From Lentzea nigeriaca (GTDB taxonomy: Bacteria > Actinomycetota > Actinomycetes > Mycobacteriales > Pseudonocardiaceae): 64,000 bases of DNA. Shown here piece after piece: positions 19,381 to 29,324 of the stretch (positions are counted from its first letter, which is position 1; every line of letters starts with the position of its first letter). The stretch covers positions 248,001-312,000 of the forward strand of contig NZ_JAFBCX010000004.1 in the NCBI RefSeq assembly GCF_016907955.1. Reading direction: 5' to 3'. The translations under genes were made by a program, and so were the position numbers. The notes under the pieces were generated by a model. It worked only from the letters and a program-made list of their open reading frames with translations, made no database searches and was not told the origin of the DNA.

Positions 19381-20042
19381 GTCTTTCCTCCGGTTCCCAC
19401 TGGACGCAGCCCTGGCGAGACCGTCAGCCGTTGCAGGCCGGCGAACCCCAGGTCGACGAGAACGGCGAGCAGTGCCACGAGCACCGCGCCGGCGAGCATC
19501 TGTCCGAACTCCTGCAGGGCGAGGCCGTCGAAGACGAGCCTGCCGAGACCACCGGCGCCGGTGTAGGCGGCGATGGTGGCGGTCGCGACGACCTGCAGCG
19601 CGGCGCCGCGGAAGCCGCCGTAGATCAACGGAAGCGCGTTCGGGATCTCGACCTTCAGCAGCACTCCCGACTCGCGCATGCCGACGCCCCGTGCCGCGTC
19701 GACCGTCACCGGGTCGACCGCGCGGATGCCCGCGTAGGTACCCGCCATGATCGGCGGGATCGCCAGCAGCACCAGTGCGACGTACACCGGAAAGTCGCCG
19801 AGGCCAGCCCACAGCACGACGAGGATCAGCACGGCCGTCGTCGGCAACGCCCGCAGCGCGTTGGAGAGTCCGACGACCACGAACCCGCCCTTGCCGGTGT
19901 GGCCGACGAACGCGCCGAGCGGGATCGCGATCACCGCGGCGATCAGCAGCGTCATCAGCGTGTAGCCGAGATGTTCCAGCAACCGCACCGGAATTCCGGT
20001 GGGCCCCGACCAGTGCGCGGGATCGAAGAGCCAGCCGCCCAT
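19377..20042 (-). CDS. osmoprotectant ABC transporter permease
   Basis: 221-residue inner-membrane permease of the OpuCB/OpuCD (ProW) family with about five to six membrane segments. The EAA-type loop that contacts the ATPase reads VDAARGVGMRESGVLLKVEIPNALP. A characteristic stretch ALPTTAVLILVVLWAGLG follows the second helix. It works with the permease encoded just upstream, making a heterodimeric channel. The start codon lies four bases after the preceding permease stop; the stop overlaps the binding-protein start. The RLLEHLGYTLMTLLIAAVIAIPLG beginning supports the ATG at 20042. Confidence 0.9.
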   Translation of the reverse strand: MGGWLFDPAHWSGPTGIPVRLLEHLGYTLMTLLIAAVIAIPLGAFVGHTGKGGFVVVGLSNALRALPTTAVLILVVLWAGLGDFPVYVALVLLAIPPIMAGTYAGIRAVDPVTVDAARGVGMRESGVLLKVEIPNALPLIYGGFRGAALQVVATATIAAYTGAGGLGRLVFDGLALQEFGQMLAGAVLVALLAVLVDLGFAGLQRLTVSPGLRPVGTGGKT

Positions 20043-20046
20043 CAGC

Positions 20047-20681
20047 TCACCTCCCCGCCCGCGCCCACGGCGTGAGCACCCGTCCGAGCAGCAACAGCAG
20101 ACCGTCGGCGAGCACCGCCAGCACGACCGTCCCGATGAGACCCGCGAAGACCTTCGCGGTGTTGTCGGTCTGGTAGCCCTCGGTGAAGAGCTGGCCGTAA
20201 CCGCCGAGTCCGACGAGCGCGCCGACGCTCACCATGCTGATGTTCGACACGGTCGCGACCCGCAGTCCCGCGATCGTGACGGGCAGGGCGAGCGGGAAGT
20301 CGACGGTCAGGAACCGGCGCAGCGGCCGGAAGCCCATCGCGTTCGCCGCCGCGGTCACGTGACCGGGCACCGCCGACAGCGCGTCGGCGACCGAGCGGAC
20401 CATCAGCGCGATCGTGTAGATCGTCAGCGGCACGATCACGTTGATCTCGTCCAGGATCTTCACGCCGATCAGCACCGGGGTGATCACGATCAGCGCGATG
20501 GACGGGATCGTGAACAGGATGTTGGCCAGCGGGAAGAGGATCGCGCGCGCCGTGGCAGACCGGCTCGCGAGCCACCCCAGCGGGATCGACAGCACGAACC
20601 CGATCAGCACCGGCACGACGGAGAGCCGGAGGTGCACCCCGGTGACTTCCCAGAACCTGTCCCAGTTCTCGAAAATCCAGG

Positions 20682-20685
<4 letters not shown>
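20047..20685 (-). CDS. osmoprotectant ABC transporter permease
   Basis: 212-residue permease, partner of the one encoded downstream. Membrane helices are seen at VVPVLIGFVLSIPLGWLA, AILFPLANILFTIPSIALIVI and TVVLAVLADGLLLLL. The ATPase-contacting loop reads VTAAANAMGFRPLRRFLTVDFPLALP. The GTG at 20685 overlaps the ATPase stop as GTGA, so translation is coupled. Together with the ATPase and lipoprotein it forms an OpuC-like importer for compatible solutes, used against osmotic stress. Confidence 0.9.
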
Positions 20686-21764
<1,079 letters not shown>

Positions 21765-21897
21765 CCTTCGGATCCCTCCGGTCGTGACGGTCTCCCCGAT
21801 TCGGACCGCCCTGGATGCAGATCTGTGTGACCTTAACTCGTTCGGCGTACCCCGGCACAGCATTCCAGGATGTGGCAGGCCGTATGGTTTACCGCTT

Positions 21898-23445
21898 GTG
21901 ACGATCGACCAGGTTCGCCAGAAGGTGGCGGAGCGCGGCATCCACGCCCGCAAGCTCCGCGAGGTGTTGTCCCTGCTCAGCGAGGACTGGCACCCGCTGG
22001 CCGAGCTCGTGCGCCTGCCCGCGGTCCCCCGCCGCACGGTCCAGGACCTGCTCAAGGCGCTCGGCGACGACATGGAATCTTCAGACGATCGTTACCGCAT
22101 AGCGCCCGGTGTCGTCGCTGCCTATCGCGCCGAGTTCGGCATTTCCGGCGTTCGCGACCACACGGACGTGTTGCGCCAGATCCTGGTCGACATCGCCGAC
22201 GTGCCGCCGCCGCTGTCCTCGTTGGACCACGTGCAGGCCACCGCCGAGACCGCGCTGAACCGCGCGGTGTGGCTGGACTCCACCTACGACCTCGCGGGCA
22301 AGCGTTTGCTGTGCCTCGGCGACCACGACCTGACGTCGCTCGCGGTCGCGGCGGTCAACCCGCACGTGTCGATCACGGTCGTGGACCTCGACGAGCGGCT
22401 GCTGGAGTTCATCGACTCCAGGGCTTCCGCGCGCGGCCTGAACATCCGAACCTTGCACTGCGACATGCGTTTCGGGCTGCCCACCTCGGTGCTCGAGTCG
22501 TTCGACCTCGTCTTCAGCGACCCGCCCTACACGCCGGAAGGCATGGGGTTGTTCGCCGGACGCGCAGTCGAGGCGCTGGCCGATGTCGCCGACGGACGGG
22601 TGTTGCTGGCCTACGGGTTCTCCGACCGTACGCCCGCGCTGGGGCTGAAGGTGCAGCAGGAGTTGCAGAAACTCGGGCTGGTGTTCGAGGCGATCCTGCC
22701 CGCGTTCCACCGGTTCGACGGCGCTCAGGCCATCGGATCCGCCGCCGATTTGTATGTGTGCCGCCCCACTGGGCGACGTGCGGTGTCCGGTGGCACGCGG
22801 ATCTACACGCACGGCGCGCAGTCCGTGGAGTCTTCCGGCCCGTCCAGGGAAGCGCTTGCCGCCCTGTCCGAACTGGCGCCGCGACCCGAGTCGTCGCCAC
22901 CGCCGAAGCCGCGTCAGGCCGGGTGGGCCGAGCCCGTCGGCAAGGGCGCGGCCTCGCTGGCCGTCGACCTGTCGGCGGATCCCGGTCCGTGGCTGCTGCG
23001 GACGCTGCTGGCGTCCTCGCCCGCGCGACTGGCCTGCCTGGTGCCGAACAACCACCCCGCGGTGTCGTCGGGCGCGGGGCAGCAGGAGCTGCAATCGCTT
23101 GTGCGGACCCGGTTCTCACTCAAGTTCCTGCGCAACAACCCGGACAGCAAGACGACGATCGTCGTCGCCGACCAGGTGCTCGCCGGAACGCTGTCGGCCG
23201 GCGAGCGGGTCGTGCGCGAGATTCTCATGAAGGCGCACGGGAAGTTGCGCAACGTGTGGCGGGAAGCGTTGATCAGCGGGTCGTCCGGGCTGCTGACCAA
23301 GAACCAGGCTCGGGAGATCGTCGACAACGCCGGGGTGCTGGAGGACGACCTGGAGCTGCGGCTGATCGACCTGCCGAAGCACCGGATCGCCGCCGTGCTG
23401 AAGGCCGCCGAGGGCAGCGCTCGGTACCTGGAGCCGCCCGCCTAG
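21898..23445 (+). CDS. BpsA-like (bis-aminopropyl spermidine synthase family) methyltransferase-fold protein with C-terminal extension
   Basis: 515-residue protein. Residues about 10-95 form a winged-helix segment (VRQKVAERGIHARKLREVLS, PRRTVQDLLKALGDD). Residues about 95-310 form a Rossmann domain with LCLGDHDLTSLAVAA, VVDLDERLLEFI and FSDPPYTPEGM, matching the BpsA family that makes branched polyamines in thermophilic archaea. The GD(x)D and DPPY motifs are kept. The C-terminal 200 residues, after a proline-rich linker, are not part of BpsA and I do not recognise them. The GTG at 21898 is the first start of this frame that leads directly into the family sequence. In a mesophile the aminopropyl-transfer activity is uncertain; a related amine or nucleic-acid modification is possible. 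Confidence 0.8.
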   Translation: MTIDQVRQKVAERGIHARKLREVLSLLSEDWHPLAELVRLPAVPRRTVQDLLKALGDDMESSDDRYRIAPGVVAAYRAEFGISGVRDHTDVLRQILVDIADVPPPLSSLDHVQATAETALNRAVWLDSTYDLAGKRLLCLGDHDLTSLAVAAVNPHVSITVVDLDERLLEFIDSRASARGLNIRTLHCDMRFGLPTSVLESFDLVFSDPPYTPEGMGLFAGRAVEALADVADGRVLLAYGFSDRTPALGLKVQQELQKLGLVFEAILPAFHRFDGAQAIGSAADLYVCRPTGRRAVSGGTRIYTHGAQSVESSGPSREALAALSELAPRPESSPPPKPRQAGWAEPVGKGAASLAVDLSADPGPWLLRTLLASSPARLACLVPNNHPAVSSGAGQQELQSLVRTRFSLKFLRNNPDSKTTIVVADQVLAGTLSAGERVVREILMKAHGKLRNVWREALISGSSGLLTKNQAREIVDNAGVLEDDLELRLIDLPKHRIAAVLKAAEGSARYLEPPA

Positions 23446-26400
23446 CCGGCGCGCGGGATGTGCAGCGGACCGAGTGCCAGCACCGCGCGGAACTCCTTCG
23501 GCGGCACCGGACGTGAGAACAACCACCCCTGGTACGCGTCCACCCCGACACCGCGCAGAACGTGGAACTGCGTGGCCGTCTCCACACCCTCGGCCACGCA
23601 CTTGCGGCCCATGGCCCGTGCCATGTCCACGACCGCGCGGGCCACGGCGAAGTCCGAGGAGTCGTTGCCCACGCCGGACACGAAGCGGCGGTCCACCTTG
23701 ATGATCTGCGCCGGCAGGTCCTTCAGGCGGGCCAGCGACGAGTAGCCGGTGCCGAAGTCGTCGACGGCGAACTGCACGCCGCGCTGCACCAGCTCGTCCA
23801 TCGACTGGCGGACGCGCGAGGGCAGGTCGACGAACGCGGTCTCGACCAGCTCCAGCACCACGCGTTCCCACGGGACGCCGGACTCCAGGATCGCGGTCGA
23901 CACGATGTCGACGAACTCCGGATCGCCCGGCACCAGGCCCGCCAGGTTCACCGCCACCGACACCGGACGGCCGTCGGGCGCGGGCCAGGTCGCGGCCTCC
24001 TTCAACGCCGTCCGCAGCACCCAGCGGTCGAGTTCGCGCATCAGGTCGCCCTGTTCGGCGACCGGGAGGAACACGTCCGGAGGCAGCAGACCGCGGTCGG
24101 GGTGCGGCCAGCGCACCAGCGCCTCGGCGGTCAGCACGGCGCCGTCCACGCCGACGACCGGCTGGAAGTGCAACGCCAGACCGTCGTGCTGCAGGGCGTC
24201 GCGCAGCTGGCCTTCGAGGTGCACCTGACGGTCCGCGGACGCGATCAGCGCCGCGGACGCCAGGGACACGCGCCCGGCACCGCTGCGCTTCGCCTCGAAC
24301 ATCGCGGCGTCGGCGAAACGAAGCAAGTCAGCGCCGTTGGCACGTGACCCGTTCGGCACGGCGGCACCGATCGAGGCCGAGACCCGGACGAGCTGTCCGT
24401 GCACCGGAACCGCAGTCCTCAGCAACGAGGCGACCCGAGTGGCCAGAGCATCCACGCCACCGACGGAGTCGATGTCCTCGCAGATGATCACGTACTCGTC
24501 GCCGGACAGGCGCGCGGCCGTGCAGCCGTCCGGCAGGCCGCCCTCCAGCCGGCGGGCCAGGGCGACCAGCAGCTCGTCGCCCGCGTCGTGGCCGAGGGAG
24601 TCGTTGACGCGCTTGAAGTTGTCGATGTCGCAGAAGAAGACGGCGACCTTGGAGCGGCCGGGGCCGTCCAGCAGCTTGCCGAGCATCTCCTTCACCAGCG
24701 CGCGGTTCGGGAGGCCCGTCAGCTCGTCGTGCGTGGCCTGGTGGCGCAGGGCCTCCGCGGTGCGGCGGCGCTCGGTGATGTCGAGGAACACGATCAGCCA
24801 GAAGCGGCGGCCGTCGTCCTGCACGGACAGAGCGATGTGCAGTTCGCAGTACACCTTTTCGCCGTCGGGACGGACGAGGATGCGCTGCGGGATCTTCTGC
24901 GTGCGCTCGGCCGCCCACTGCAACGCGGGCGAGGTGTCCTCGGGGTGGGTGAGCTGCTCGGCGGTCATGCCGCGCAGCTGCTCCAGCTCCATGCCCAGCA
25001 GGTCGCACAACGCGTCGTTGGCGTCGACCAGCCGCTCGCCCTCGTCGAACAGGCCGATGCCGACGGGCGTGACCGACACCAGGTCGGTGAAGCGCTGCGA
25101 GGAACGCTTCACGCGTGCCTCCGCGATGCGCTGCTCGGTGACGTCCTGGGCGGTGCCGACGGCGAGCTGCTTGCCCTGGTCATCGTGGACGATCATGCCG
25201 TGGCAGCGGAAGATGCGGTTCGAGCCGTCGCTCAGGACGACGCGGTGCTCGCACTGCACGGCGATCTCGTCGACGGCGAGCTGGCGCCACAGGTCGTCGA
25301 CCCAGTCCCGGTCCTCCGGGTGCACGAGGTCGAGATAGGCCTGGTAGGTACCCACGACGTCCGGGGGGATGCTGTAGAGCTCGCGCAGCATGTCCGACCA
25401 CACGACGTCGCCGGTCGCCGGGTTCCACTCCCACATCCCGAGGCGGGCGGCTTTCTGCGCGTCCGCCAGTCTTCGGCGGTCGTCGCGCATCTGGCGTTCC
25501 AGCGCGCGTGCCTCGGTGACGTCCTGGATGGTGCCGTGGTAGCGCTCCACCCTGCCCGAGGGTGAAATCTCGGCGCGGGCGCGGCAGATGTACACGCGGT
25601 CGCCCAGCTCGCTGCGAACCTCGACCTCGACCGGCTCGTCGTCCTGGGCGTGCAGCAGCTGGTGCCGGAGCTCCTTGACGGCTTCCTTGTCGTCCGGGTG
25701 CACGCCGCTCAGCAGGTCGTCGTCCGGGGTCATACCCAGCTCGCCGTACATCTCCATCAGCACTTCGCTGCGGTGCACGGCGCGCGTGCCGGTCTCGTAG
25801 GCCCAGCTGCCGATGCGGGCGATGCGCTGGGCTTCGAGCAGCCGCGCGCGTTCCTGGGCGAGCTCGGTGGCGGCGCGCTTGGACTCGGTGATGTCGCGGA
25901 TGTAGCCGGTGATCTTGTCGAGGCGGCCTTCGTCGGTCAGCCTCGCCTCGGCGACACCGCGGATCCACCGCAGCTGACCGTCCGGGCGCACGATCCGGTA
26001 CTCGATGTCGATCGGGTCGCCGGTGATCTCGCGGCCCTGCCAGTACGACTCGACCATGTCGTAGTCGTCGGGGTGCACCACGTCCAGAACGGCCTGGGCC
26101 CCGGGCACGACACCGCCGCGTTCGACGCCGAGAAGCTCGTAGTGCGTGTCCGACCAGACGGTCAGACCGGTTTCGGGGTCGTACTCCCACGAGCCGAGCT
26201 CCGCGACCCGCTGCACCTTGCGCAGGCGGCGCTGTTCGTCGCGTAACGCGTCCGCGGCCGCCGCGAGGTCGGAGACGTCGATCAGCAGAACGGCCTGCAG
26301 TCCCGTCCCCGGGACGGCGTGCCTGGCCACGCGCACCGGCAGTTCGCTGCCGTCGCAACGCACCAGCCGCAGGTCGGACTGGTTGCCGAGGAGCAGCTCA

Positions 26401-26606
26401 CCCAGCGCGTGCCCGACGAGGTCGTCGGCTCCCTGCGCGCCGGCCAGCTCCACGGCGGCGGGGTTCGCCTGCATGACGACGCCCTTGATGTCGACCAGCA
26501 ACGACGGCGCGTCGGGCAGGGTCAGCCCGTCCAGCGTCACCGGAGGCTTCGCAGCCGTCCGTGCACGGCCGTTCACCACCGTCGCGCGTCCTACCCACTT
26601 GGGCAC
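23442..26606 (-). CDS. multi-PAS GGDEF-EAL cyclic-di-GMP signalling protein
   Basis: About 1054 residues with no membrane segment: five PAS domains (roughly 25-110, 134-244, 264-369, 386-494 and 504-614, each ending in DITE/DVTE-type PAC motifs), a GGDEF domain (619-779) and an EAL domain (789-1039). The synthase motif reads SGDEY (701-705), a variant still found in active cyclases; DIDNFKRVNDSLGHDAGDE is intact and no RxxD inhibitory site is seen. The EAL core has AEALVRW (EAL at 828-830) and DDFGTGYSSL, so c-di-GMP hydrolysis is likely. GTG 26606 has a GGAGAGG Shine-Dalgarno; an in-frame GTG at 26684 would sit only four bases from a terminator hairpin. Its stop overlaps the convergent BpsA-like gene by four bases. 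Confidence 0.92.
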   Translation of the reverse strand: MPKWVGRATVVNGRARTAAKPPVTLDGLTLPDAPSLLVDIKGVVMQANPAAVELAGAQGADDLVGHALGELLLGNQSDLRLVRCDGSELPVRVARHAVPGTGLQAVLLIDVSDLAAAADALRDEQRRLRKVQRVAELGSWEYDPETGLTVWSDTHYELLGVERGGVVPGAQAVLDVVHPDDYDMVESYWQGREITGDPIDIEYRIVRPDGQLRWIRGVAEARLTDEGRLDKITGYIRDITESKRAATELAQERARLLEAQRIARIGSWAYETGTRAVHRSEVLMEMYGELGMTPDDDLLSGVHPDDKEAVKELRHQLLHAQDDEPVEVEVRSELGDRVYICRARAEISPSGRVERYHGTIQDVTEARALERQMRDDRRRLADAQKAARLGMWEWNPATGDVVWSDMLRELYSIPPDVVGTYQAYLDLVHPEDRDWVDDLWRQLAVDEIAVQCEHRVVLSDGSNRIFRCHGMIVHDDQGKQLAVGTAQDVTEQRIAEARVKRSSQRFTDLVSVTPVGIGLFDEGERLVDANDALCDLLGMELEQLRGMTAEQLTHPEDTSPALQWAAERTQKIPQRILVRPDGEKVYCELHIALSVQDDGRRFWLIVFLDITERRRTAEALRHQATHDELTGLPNRALVKEMLGKLLDGPGRSKVAVFFCDIDNFKRVNDSLGHDAGDELLVALARRLEGGLPDGCTAARLSGDEYVIICEDIDSVGGVDALATRVASLLRTAVPVHGQLVRVSASIGAAVPNGSRANGADLLRFADAAMFEAKRSGAGRVSLASAALIASADRQVHLEGQLRDALQHDGLALHFQPVVGVDGAVLTAEALVRWPHPDRGLLPPDVFLPVAEQGDLMRELDRWVLRTALKEAATWPAPDGRPVSVAVNLAGLVPGDPEFVDIVSTAILESGVPWERVVLELVETAFVDLPSRVRQSMDELVQRGVQFAVDDFGTGYSSLARLKDLPAQIIKVDRRFVSGVGNDSSDFAVARAVVDMARAMGRKCVAEGVETATQFHVLRGVGVDAYQGWLFSRPVPPKEFRAVLALGPLHIPRAG

Positions 26607-26687
26607 CGGCCCACCCTCTCCCGCATCCGCCGCCCGCGGCAATTCGGGTGGGCACGACAACGGCACCCGAACGGCGGCAAACACGAA

Positions 26688-26719
26688 CCCTCTCCTCGGG
26701 TGAACACCCGAGGAGAGGG
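26688..26719 (-). terminator. terminator of the malic enzyme gene
   Basis: Perfect 15-bp inverted repeat CCCTCTCCTCGGGTG / CACCCGAGGAGAGGG separated by two bases, between the malic enzyme stop and the GGDEF-EAL start. On the minus strand it is followed by TTCGTGTTT. Confidence 0.8.
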
Positions 26720-26831
26720 ACGGTAGCGCTTCGGAGCGTCATCGCCCACCCCTTGACGGGTTAACGAAAAGCCACGTTCGTGGTTCCGGTACCCGTCAAC
26801 TTGCATAAAGGTGGCGAATGTTCGGGTTGGA

Positions 26832-28028
26832 TCAGGCGACTCCGTCGGCCTTCGCGGCCACGGCGACAGCGGCCGCGACCTCGGGTCCGACGCGCGGGTC
26901 CAGTGCTGACGGAACAATTCGATCTGGACCCAAATCATCTTTGGCGACGGCAAGAATGGCATCGGCGGCCGCGAGCTTCATGCCCTCGGTGATCCGCCGC
27001 GCACCCGCGTCGAGCGCCCCGCGGAAAATGCCGGGGAACGCGAGCACGTTGTTGATCTGGTTCGGGAAGTCGCTGCGGCCGGTCGCCACGATCGCGGCGT
27101 GCCTGGCGGCGACCTCCGGGTGCACCTCGGGGTCGGGGTTGGACAGTGCGAACACGATCGAGTCGTCCGCCATGCTCGCGATCAGTTCCTCGGACACCTT
27201 CGACGAGGACACGCCGATGAAGACGTCCGCGCCGCGCAGAGCCACGTCGATACCGCCGTCGAGGTTGCTCTGGTTGGTGACCGCCGCGATCTCTTCCTTG
27301 ATCGGGTTCAGGCCGGCGCGCCCGGTGCGGACGATGCCGCGCGAGTCGAGCAGCGTGACCTCGCCGACGCCCGCGGCGAGGAGGATCTTGGCGATCGCGA
27401 TGCCGGCGGCACCCGCACCGGAGATGACCACCCGCTGGTCATTCACCTTCTTGCCGAGCACCGTGTTCGCGCCGTTCAACGCGGCCAGCGACACGACGGC
27501 CGTGCCGTGCTGGTCGTCGTGCATGACGGGGCAGTCGAGCGCCTCGATCAGCTTCTGCTCCAGCTCGAAGCAACGCGGCGCGGCGACGTCCTCGAGGTTG
27601 ACCGCGCCGAACGACGGGCGCAGCCGGACCAGGGTCTCGACGATCTCGTCGACGTCCGTCGTGTCGAGCACGAGCGGGATCGAGTCGAGGCCGCCGAACG
27701 TCTTGAACAGCGCGGACTTGCCCTCCATGACGGGCAGGGAGGCGCTGGGGCCGATGTCACCGAGGCCGAGCACAGCGGTGCCGTCGCTGACGACGACGAC
27801 CAGGCGGTGTGCCCAGGTGTACTTCGCGGCGAGGCTCGCGTCCGCGGCGATGGCCTTGCTCACTCGGGCGACACCGGGGGTGTAGGCGATGGACAGCGCT
27901 TTCGGGTCAGCGAGCGAGGCGGTCGCGCCGACCTCGAGCTTCCCGCCCAGGTGCGCGTTGAAGATCTCCTCGTCCGTCAGCTTCGTCGGATCGGAGTTCT
28001 CGGTACGGGCTTCGTTCACTGCTGTCAC
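26832..28028 (-). CDS. NAD(P)-dependent malic enzyme (oxaloacetate-decarboxylating malate dehydrogenase)
   Basis: 398-residue malic enzyme of the short bacterial type: oxidative decarboxylation of malate to pyruvate plus CO2, supplying pyruvate and reduced cofactor. Motifs: SIAYTPGVA near residue 45, VVVSDGTAVLGLGDIGP, DDQHGTA (metal/malate site), the Rossmann motif GAGAAGIAIAKILLAAG and the C-terminal ALSNPDPE and RSDFPNQINNVLAFPG. The GTG at 28028 is selected because AGGAGGG lies five bases upstream. It is monocistronic, followed by a strong hairpin terminator. Whether NAD or NADP is used cannot be judged by eye. Confidence 0.94.
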   Translation of the reverse strand: MTAVNEARTENSDPTKLTDEEIFNAHLGGKLEVGATASLADPKALSIAYTPGVARVSKAIAADASLAAKYTWAHRLVVVVSDGTAVLGLGDIGPSASLPVMEGKSALFKTFGGLDSIPLVLDTTDVDEIVETLVRLRPSFGAVNLEDVAAPRCFELEQKLIEALDCPVMHDDQHGTAVVSLAALNGANTVLGKKVNDQRVVISGAGAAGIAIAKILLAAGVGEVTLLDSRGIVRTGRAGLNPIKEEIAAVTNQSNLDGGIDVALRGADVFIGVSSSKVSEELIASMADDSIVFALSNPDPEVHPEVAARHAAIVATGRSDFPNQINNVLAFPGIFRGALDAGARRITEGMKLAAADAILAVAKDDLGPDRIVPSALDPRVGPEVAAAVAVAAKADGVA

Positions 28029-28359
28029 GGCGTCCCTCCTGCGGTGCGGGCGGCGTAGTAGCCCCATCTGGGCTCATCACCAAACGGCGCACCGGCCCAG
28101 CGTTGTCACGCCGGGTACACGGGGCCTGGAAACTCGGTCGAGGCGCTCCGGCGAGTTGCGTCGGAAAGCCACCCGAGTGCTGCGGGTGAGGGAAGTGTGG
28201 CAGGGTCACGCTCTGCTGTCTGCGGCGGGGATCACACTTTTTCCGCAGGTCAGAGGGCATGTAGCAAGACGTCCGTCCGGTTTTCTGCACCGACCGGTCG
28301 GTTTATGCAGGCAGGAAGCACCCGATCGGTCAAGAACATTGACACCTTAGAGTGACGGC
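28029..28359. other. intergenic region between malic enzyme and RmlC-like gene
   Basis: 331 bases between divergent genes, presumably holding both promoters. The malic enzyme Shine-Dalgarno AGGAGGG lies at its left end. The only distinct structure is a 14-bp palindrome at 28289-28302. No small coding frame or RNA gene is recognised. Confidence 0.5.
28289..28302. promoter_or_regulatory. 14-bp palindrome, possible TetR-type operator
   Basis: ACCGACCGGTCGGT is a perfect palindrome 57 bases before the RmlC-like start, with a related half-site (CCGATCGGTC) about 20 bases downstream. Its form resembles TetR-family operators, but no TetR gene is in the window. Confidence 0.4.
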
Positions 28360-28959
28360 ATGCAGGCGAGTTCGCTGAAAATTGACGGCGCGTTCGAGTT
28401 CACCCCGAGGACATTCCCCGACGACCGCGGCGTGTTCGTCTCGCCGTACCAGGAAGCCGCCTTCGTCGAGGCGGTAGGGCACCCGCTGAAGGTCGCCCAG
28501 ACGAACCACAGCGTCTCGCGCGCCGGGACCATCCGCGGCATCCACTACGCGGACGTGCCGCCATCCCAGGCCAAGTACGTCTTCTGCCCGCGCGGCTCAC
28601 TCATCGACGTGGTCATCGACATCCGCGTCGGCTCCCCGACGTTCGGCCAGTGGGACGCCGTCCTGCTGTCGGAGGAGAAGTGCAACGCCGTGTACCTCCC
28701 CGAGGGCCTCGGCCACGCGATGATCGCGCTGGAAGACGACACGACCCTGAACTACCTCTGCTCCACCGCCTACAACCCGTCCGGCGAACACGGCCTGACC
28801 CCGCTCGACCCGGCGCTCGACCTGCCGTGGCCGCGCGAGCTCGAATTCCTGCTCTCGGAGAAGGACAAGGCAGCGCCGACCCTGGCCGAGGCCTACGAGG
28901 CCGGCACGCTGCCGCGCTACGAGGACTGCCTGGCGCTGTACGCGTCCCTCAAAGCCTGA
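28360..28959 (+). CDS. dTDP-4-dehydrorhamnose 3,5-epimerase family protein
   Basis: 199-residue RmlC-like cupin. The family acts on dTDP-4-keto-6-deoxy sugars, epimerising C3 and C5 or only one of them. Visible features: PRTFPDDRGVFVSPYQEAAF near residue 16, TNHSVSRAGTIRGIHYA with the catalytic-base position His62, DVVIDIRVGSPTFG, and YLPEGLGHAMIAL near 112. It stands alone: no rmlA, rmlB, rmlD or glycosyltransferase is nearby, so it may be a stand-alone cell-wall rhamnose gene or a stray secondary-metabolite epimerase. Its 3' end overlaps the convergent sodX gene by 11 bases. Confidence 0.88.
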   Translation: MQASSLKIDGAFEFTPRTFPDDRGVFVSPYQEAAFVEAVGHPLKVAQTNHSVSRAGTIRGIHYADVPPSQAKYVFCPRGSLIDVVIDIRVGSPTFGQWDAVLLSEEKCNAVYLPEGLGHAMIALEDDTTLNYLCSTAYNPSGEHGLTPLDPALDLPWPRELEFLLSEKDKAAPTLAEAYEAGTLPRYEDCLALYASLKA

Positions 28960-29251
28960 GCCTGGGCCTCGGCCAAAGCCGAGCTTTGACGACTCCGAGC
29001 ACCTCGGCCGGCCCGAGTTGCTCGGAGTCGGTGCTGGCGAACGGGTTGTCTCCCACGACGTGCCACCCACCGTCCACAGGGTGGGAGGCACGCTTGATCG
29101 ACAACTGACCGGGTCGGCTGGCCCACCGGACGAGGACCACGTCGTTGTTTTTGGGTGTCGCACCCCATCTGACCAGCACGATGTCCTCGTGGCGCAGGGC
29201 AGGCACCATCGACGGCCCTGTCACGAGCACGGTGGAGAGACGCGGTCTCAA
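28949..29251 (-). CDS. sodX: nickel-type superoxide dismutase maturation protease
   Basis: 100-residue S26/S24-type serine protease that removes the leader of Ni-SOD so that the new N-terminal His can bind nickel. The catalytic pair is Ser14 in GPSMVPAL and Lys53 in LSIKRASHP; WHVVGDNPFASTDSEQLGP matches the conserved signal-peptidase box. It lacks a membrane anchor, as expected for a cytoplasmic maturation protease. The start is TTG at 29251 with AAGGG about 8 bases upstream; no ATG fits. It is divergent from sodN, whose start is 73 bases away, so the two share a promoter region. The pairing makes the assignment firm. Confidence 0.92.
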   Translation of the reverse strand: MRPRLSTVLVTGPSMVPALRHEDIVLVRWGATPKNNDVVLVRWASRPGQLSIKRASHPVDGGWHVVGDNPFASTDSEQLGPAEVLGVVKARLWPRPRLRL

Positions 29252-29324
29252 CGATCACCCTTCGGTCAGCCGGAGTAGGGTCCTTCTTGTCGGAGCATCC
29301 ACTGTTTTCATTCTGGGAGGAACG

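Noticed and set aside
28338-28343. TTGACA just before the RmlC-like gene as a -35 element.
   Set aside because: It lies only about 17 bases before the start codon, leaving no room for a -10 and transcript start.
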